A stretch of 9,934 bases of DNA. Origin: an uncultured Erysipelotrichaceae bacterium (lineage in GTDB: Bacteria; Bacillota_I; Bacilli_A; Erysipelotrichales; Coprobacillaceae). Shown here piece after piece: positions 7,001 through 9,934 of this stretch (position 1 is its first letter; each line of letters begins with the position of its first letter). The translations under genes were made by a program, and so were the position numbers. The stretch covers positions 1-9,934 of the forward strand of contig UQVG01000064.1 in NCBI GenBank assembly GCA_900544435.1, written 5' to 3'. The notes under the pieces were generated by a model that worked only from the letters and a program-made list of their open reading frames with translations, was not told the origin of the DNA and made no database searches.

Positions 7001-7642
7001 TTTTTCAAAAGGTGTATCTTCAATTGTTTGATCATTGATGACACGATCATAAAGTTTTATTTTCACTTGATTTAAATAATCATCAAAATGATAAACAGTA
7101 TGAGATAAATTATCTAATTGAAAAAGAATTTCTTTAAAAGAATTAAATTGATAACCTGTATAGTTTTCTTGATAAAAATCATAGAATTCCTTTTCTTGAA
7201 CCCATTTTTCAAGACATTGATCTAAAATGTTTTCTTTAATTAAAGTAGGGTTTTCAAGAATTTCAAATTTAGAATCTAAATGAATTGTATAACCATATTG
7301 ACTTAATAAATCACTACAAAAAGAATGAAAATTTGTAATATAAGCATCATTTAATAATAATTTTTGTTTTTCTAAATGTAATTTTAAAGAATCATCAACA
7401 ACTTGAATTCTTTTATTTAAACTTTCTACTAATCTTTGTTTCATTTCTAAAGCAGCTGCTTTCGTAAAAGTTAAAACAAGTAAAGAATCTACATTTACAT
7501 GATCATCTTCAATTAAAGACATCATACGATTAACAAGAATTTTTGTTTTTCCAGAACCAGCAGGTGCTGAAACTAAAATAGAACTTCCACGACTATAAAC
7601 AGCGAGGTTTTGTTCATCATTTAAACTTTTATCTTTCTTCAT
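4046..7642 (-). CDS. addA: ATP-dependent helicase/nuclease subunit A (AddA)
   Basis: AddA is the UvrD-like helicase and nuclease subunit of AddAB, which resects double-strand DNA ends until Chi and prepares the 3' strand for RecA. At 1198 residues it matches the family (about 1200). Superfamily 1 motifs are all present: Q motif LNDEQ (7-11), Walker A SAPAGSGKT (25-33), Ia TFTKAAALEM (58-67), II IDEYQDTN (395-402), III GDMKQSIYRFRKAD (426-439), IV YRS (465-467), V TIHQSKGLEFPIVIV (775-789) and VI LYVALTRASQ (857-866). The C-terminal RecB-like nuclease has GTLVHLFLEL with His1050, Asp1131 in GIFDVLC, and IIDYKTDTL with Asp1144 and Lys1146, so both activities look intact. ATG 7642 has AGGAGGT (complement of 7647-7653) inside the end of addB, and the two genes overlap by 14 bases. 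This is a clear, complete gene. Confidence 0.97.
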   Translation of the reverse strand: MKKDKSLNDEQNLAVYSRGSSILVSAPAGSGKTKILVNRMMSLIEDDHVNVDSLLVLTFTKAAALEMKQRLVESLNKRIQVVDDSLKLHLEKQKLLLNDAYITNFHSFCSDLLSQYGYTIHLDSKFEILENPTLIKENILDQCLEKWVQEKEFYDFYQENYTGYQFNSFKEILFQLDNLSHTVYHFDDYLNQVKIKLYDRVINDQTIEDTPFEKPLKKILQEAFQEAYDSYLKLEDYCQTYGLGFYFEETKKLPAPHTVLESYFQNLKECFNQGKYFSMGIEIEKHRAASYKDVDDSIKETYKSLLDQTKNTFIKAYQKCMPSSIEELSEVLKISYHHLEIYLKYLKEFQEAYQAYKKSLSYLDFNDLEQYTLQLLSENQGVAQTLYQQFHEIMIDEYQDTNEIQENLILLISRFQEPEINRFMVGDMKQSIYRFRKADLDIFNEKYLTYGLEDNNQRIDLKFNYRSNKIVLDSINYIFNAIMDSRYGGLEYDKDPHAQLNYDFLRKEKCDNDEKLQQAMLRYDQEKRFDSEIMLVLKPEDETVDMIEYEAKMIGKKIHEMVGHLELDFYNGNRLAKYQDVVVLMRNVANFITYKKVFDAISIPNLIVLTKGFFESNEILDCVYFLKALDNCLDDLALISLLKGNYKKTHFDENWLYLHKIENMSMYESLKQATDQEAIDFLNYYHEMQEFARNHPVYEVLERFIKENEYDLFISSLYNGKQRYANVQLLIEMLKTDEGLSLYQIVHKFEQTMTLGIDYKPATLSSDGDAVTFMTIHQSKGLEFPIVIVNQMNHQFNFADGKAPLIQDKNLGIILNPHQKQDLGDFQNVLIEYPHPLRGIFSTVLDNETINEEMRILYVALTRASQKLILTGGLKEINMIEKWQKQVIDYALDASCHLLPATIRKSNQMLNWIMLALIRHPDFIQQCIDLSLFDEKIKNYYDLDQVKNNALQLKLYQENKMQLNTCHSKFHTSIIDVHTIDEYIYPTNQIENNDQELYLKNSQFNYQNKAPFDKTVAVTSIIDDGNRFFERDDEENESSMKATDRGTLVHLFLELYPLDKELNFEECFQNIIQRSLFNEEARTLLNQYKVHLESFIESEVYQLMLKSSYCYKEKEFSFLNENKQIIHGIFDVLCINEDKITIIDYKTDTLAKNSSDELLKELHQGQMYYYKKIMKQMFPNKEVEAIVYYLHIHRYVTL

Positions 7643-9934
7643 TTTGACCTCCTAATTCAATTTGATGATCTTCATTATAGAAAATATCATAATTACAAAT
7701 AGCTTTATAATGACAAAAACGACAAGGATTAATGTGCATATCAATATTTGGATTATCACTACGTGTTGGATAAATACGAATATCTCCAGTAATCATTTGT
7801 TGGTAAAGACTTTGAATGTGTAAAGTGATTTCTTGTAAAAGGCTATCCAATTCATCATGAGAAATAATTTTAGCATTACTATAAGGACTACCATTTTTTT
7901 TTAGCTTGACCTTGATAATATCACTCTCTTGTTCCATTTCATGATCAATTTCTAAATAAGTATCATCTACACTATAGCCATCCATTTTATAAAGTTTAAA
8001 GAAACTTTCAGGATCTTGTTTTTCTAAAATAGAAATCTCACTTTTTAACATTCTTTTCTTTGTATTAAAATACAAAACAGCGCCTTTATCGTAGTTTTTA
8101 TTTTTAGATAACATTTCTAAATAAATCAACATTTGCATATTAAATCCTAAACGTGCTAGTTCTAAATTCAATTCTTTATTCGAAGATTTATAATCAATGA
8201 CTTTTAAATAATTTTGATATAAATCTACACGATCAATAAAGCCTTTAAGTTCAATATCTTGAATCTTATCATAAACTCTTTCTTCACAAGCAGAGAGTTC
8301 AAATAAACCATGTTGCATCTGTTTTGCTAGAACAATAATTGTATTATATAAATCATCTTCAATCAGTTTTAAAAAGAATTGATTTTTTTTCAAAGTATAT
8401 TTCTTTAACATATGAGTCTTTAAATAGTTTTGAATACTTAAATGAATATCTTCTTTTAAGGAATCAAAGTTTTTAGCTTGATAGTTATTGAAATAATGAT
8501 GATTTTTTTCTAAAACATAATGAACTAAAGTACCGATTTCATTACTTTGTATTAAAGAATTATTTATAGAATCTACTTTTAACATATATTGTAGATAGTA
8601 TTTATAAGGGCATTGGTTATAGACCTCTAATTTACTTGCTGAAAGAGGATTATGTTGATGATTGATATGCATTGGTAATACTTGATGATGGGATTGTTTG
8701 TAAACCAATAGATGATGATTTAAAACAGATAATGAATCATCTTGATGTCCTTTTAAATAATAATCTTCTTTTAATGAAGGATGAATAAGTATATGTTTTT
8801 TAAAAGCAGGAATTGTAAATAATTTTGTTAATTTTTGAATAATCGATGAAACAACTAAATCTCCACCATTTAAATCTCTTAATGCATAACTTAAAATGAT
8901 TTTTTGATGGTGACAAGAAAAAAGATGTCTTAAAGTATTTTGATGTTTATTTAATGCATCATAGGTTGTAGGATACTTTAATGCAAGTGCTTCTTGATTT
9001 AAAAGTAAATTGGTATTTTTAAATTCTTGAGGAATAATTGTTTCATTTAAACCTAAACAATAAACATATTTTGTTTGTAAGAGTTCACTGTAAGGTTGAT
9101 TGTAATTAAGTAAATAAAGACTGTCATAGCTTTCTTTAATAAAGTGTGTTTTTTTAGAAAACATTTCTTGAAGTAAGCTTAAATATTCTTTTAAAGAAAG
9201 AGGTTCAGTTCCTTCAAGGTTTAAACTTGAAAGTAAAGCATAAACAAGTTCATTTTTACAAAAAGAATGTTCAATAAAATCACTTAAAGATAAAGAATAT
9301 GACGATAAATCATGACCTTGAATCTTTAAAACTGCTTTTTTTAATGCTAGATAATTTTCATCATCAATAAAACCTTGTAAAGTATATAAGTTTTTTAAAT
9401 AAGATACATATTGATGATCTTGAAAATTTAATAAATATAAAGAACTGATAGCATCTAAAAGATATGTTTCATCTTTACTTAGGCAATATTGTAAAAGCAT
9501 ATTAACGACTTGAAAAGCTTGATTAGTGGTTGTTTCTTTTTGATTATACGCAAGGTTAAATTGATCTAAAATACGACAAAGATGACGATAATAATCATCA
9601 TTTGGGTAATAGATCACAAAATCACGTAAAGTATTTTCCTTAAGTAATGTATTAATATCAAAAATAACTTGTTTGACTTCTTCTTGAATCGTTGATGCTT
9701 TTAAGATTTGATAAGGATGTTCAAAATCACTTTTTGTATGTGATGAATCAAATAAATGATTTGTGACGTAACCTGTATAATCAAGAATTTCATTTTCTTT
9801 TGTATCTTGATAAATAAAGACATGACCATATTGATCAAGCTTTTGAATAAGTGCTTGATTTTTAGGAATTGTTATTTGATTTGTTAGAAAATAATAATAA
9901 TTATGGCATTTTTCATCAATAAGTGAATAAATAA
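7629..9934 (-). CDS. addB: ATP-dependent helicase/deoxyribonuclease subunit B (AddB), 5'-truncated by the window edge
   Basis: AddB is the partner of AddA: it recognises Chi and cuts the other strand with its own nuclease domain. The visible 767 residues run from the window edge to TAA; the family is roughly 950-1160 long, so the N terminus and any Walker A are outside. The frame is open to the edge with no stop or start codon above GTG 9617, and that GTG is an internal valine in LRDFVIYYPNDDYY. The C-terminal nuclease is intact: GTLVHYVLE (about 467-475), GFIDRVD (564-570) and IDYKSS (579-584). Four cysteines expected for the AddB-type [4Fe-4S] cluster are present: Cys441 in YNQCPYKYY, then Cys737, Cys740 and Cys746 spaced C-x2-C-x5-C. 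The operon promoter lies beyond the right edge. Confidence 0.95.
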   Translation of the reverse strand, partial: IYSLIDEKCHNYYYFLTNQITIPKNQALIQKLDQYGHVFIYQDTKENEILDYTGYVTNHLFDSSHTKSDFEHPYQILKASTIQEEVKQVIFDINTLLKENTLRDFVIYYPNDDYYRHLCRILDQFNLAYNQKETTTNQAFQVVNMLLQYCLSKDETYLLDAISSLYLLNFQDHQYVSYLKNLYTLQGFIDDENYLALKKAVLKIQGHDLSSYSLSLSDFIEHSFCKNELVYALLSSLNLEGTEPLSLKEYLSLLQEMFSKKTHFIKESYDSLYLLNYNQPYSELLQTKYVYCLGLNETIIPQEFKNTNLLLNQEALALKYPTTYDALNKHQNTLRHLFSCHHQKIILSYALRDLNGGDLVVSSIIQKLTKLFTIPAFKKHILIHPSLKEDYYLKGHQDDSLSVLNHHLLVYKQSHHQVLPMHINHQHNPLSASKLEVYNQCPYKYYLQYMLKVDSINNSLIQSNEIGTLVHYVLEKNHHYFNNYQAKNFDSLKEDIHLSIQNYLKTHMLKKYTLKKNQFFLKLIEDDLYNTIIVLAKQMQHGLFELSACEERVYDKIQDIELKGFIDRVDLYQNYLKVIDYKSSNKELNLELARLGFNMQMLIYLEMLSKNKNYDKGAVLYFNTKKRMLKSEISILEKQDPESFFKLYKMDGYSVDDTYLEIDHEMEQESDIIKVKLKKNGSPYSNAKIISHDELDSLLQEITLHIQSLYQQMITGDIRIYPTRSDNPNIDMHINPCRFCHYKAICNYDIFYNEDHQIELGGQNEER
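7647..7653 (-). promoter_or_regulatory. Ribosome binding site of addA inside the end of addB
   Basis: AGGAGGT on the minus strand lies 4 bases before the addA ATG and is read within addB as part of its terminal Gly-Gly-Gln. It decides ATG 7642 as the start and supports translational coupling in the 14-base overlap. Confidence 0.85.

Noticed and set aside
9615..9617. GTG as the start of addB.
   Set aside because: The frame stays open to the window edge with AddB-like sequence upstream, so this is an internal valine and the gene is cut by the window.
1..9934. Mobile element, defence island or CRISPR array.
   Set aside because: No transposase, integrase, long terminal inverted repeat or regularly spaced repeat is present; AddAB is a housekeeping repair complex here.

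Overview
The window is AT-rich (roughly 30% G+C by eye). It has strong AGGAGG-type ribosome binding sites and short gene gaps, and tryptophan is encoded by TGG. With AddAB-type recombination genes this points to a low-GC Bacillota. The style resembles the Erysipelotrichia/Coprobacillus group, but that placement is an inference and no marker gene here proves it. No mobile element, CRISPR array, tRNA or rRNA is visible. The window is gene-dense chromosomal backbone, and no gap reaches 300 bases.

Plus-strand half (1-2909). The window opens inside tex, the gene of a transcription-accessory RNA-binding protein, cut at its 5' end. Its stop codon lies inside the ribosome binding site of a small lipoprotein gene with a permuted NlpC/P60 (YiiX-like) cysteine-hydrolase signature. 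A 68-base gap then carries a good sigma-A-type promoter for a cold-shock protein gene. The csp stop codon is built into a terminator-like hairpin. The next gene, a 10-TM EamA/DMT transporter, starts so soon after it that there is little room for a promoter of its own.

Minus-strand half (2906-9934). Reading from the right edge, addB (5' end outside the window) overlaps addA by 14 bases, and addA is followed 9 bases later by a glycerate kinase gene. Overlap, spacing and ribosome binding sites indicate one operon. AddA and AddB together form the helicase-nuclease that processes double-strand breaks for RecA loading. The glycerate kinase is a metabolic passenger with no obvious link to repair.

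The two halves converge at 2906-2909, where the EamA and glycerate kinase stop codons overlap in the loop of an 11-bp inverted repeat flanked by A and T runs. This is a compact bidirectional terminator encoding both C termini. I do not see a clear undescribed biological system. The points worth a second look are the junction architectures, the lipoprotein coupled to tex, and the cold-shock protein lacking its usual stacking tryptophan.
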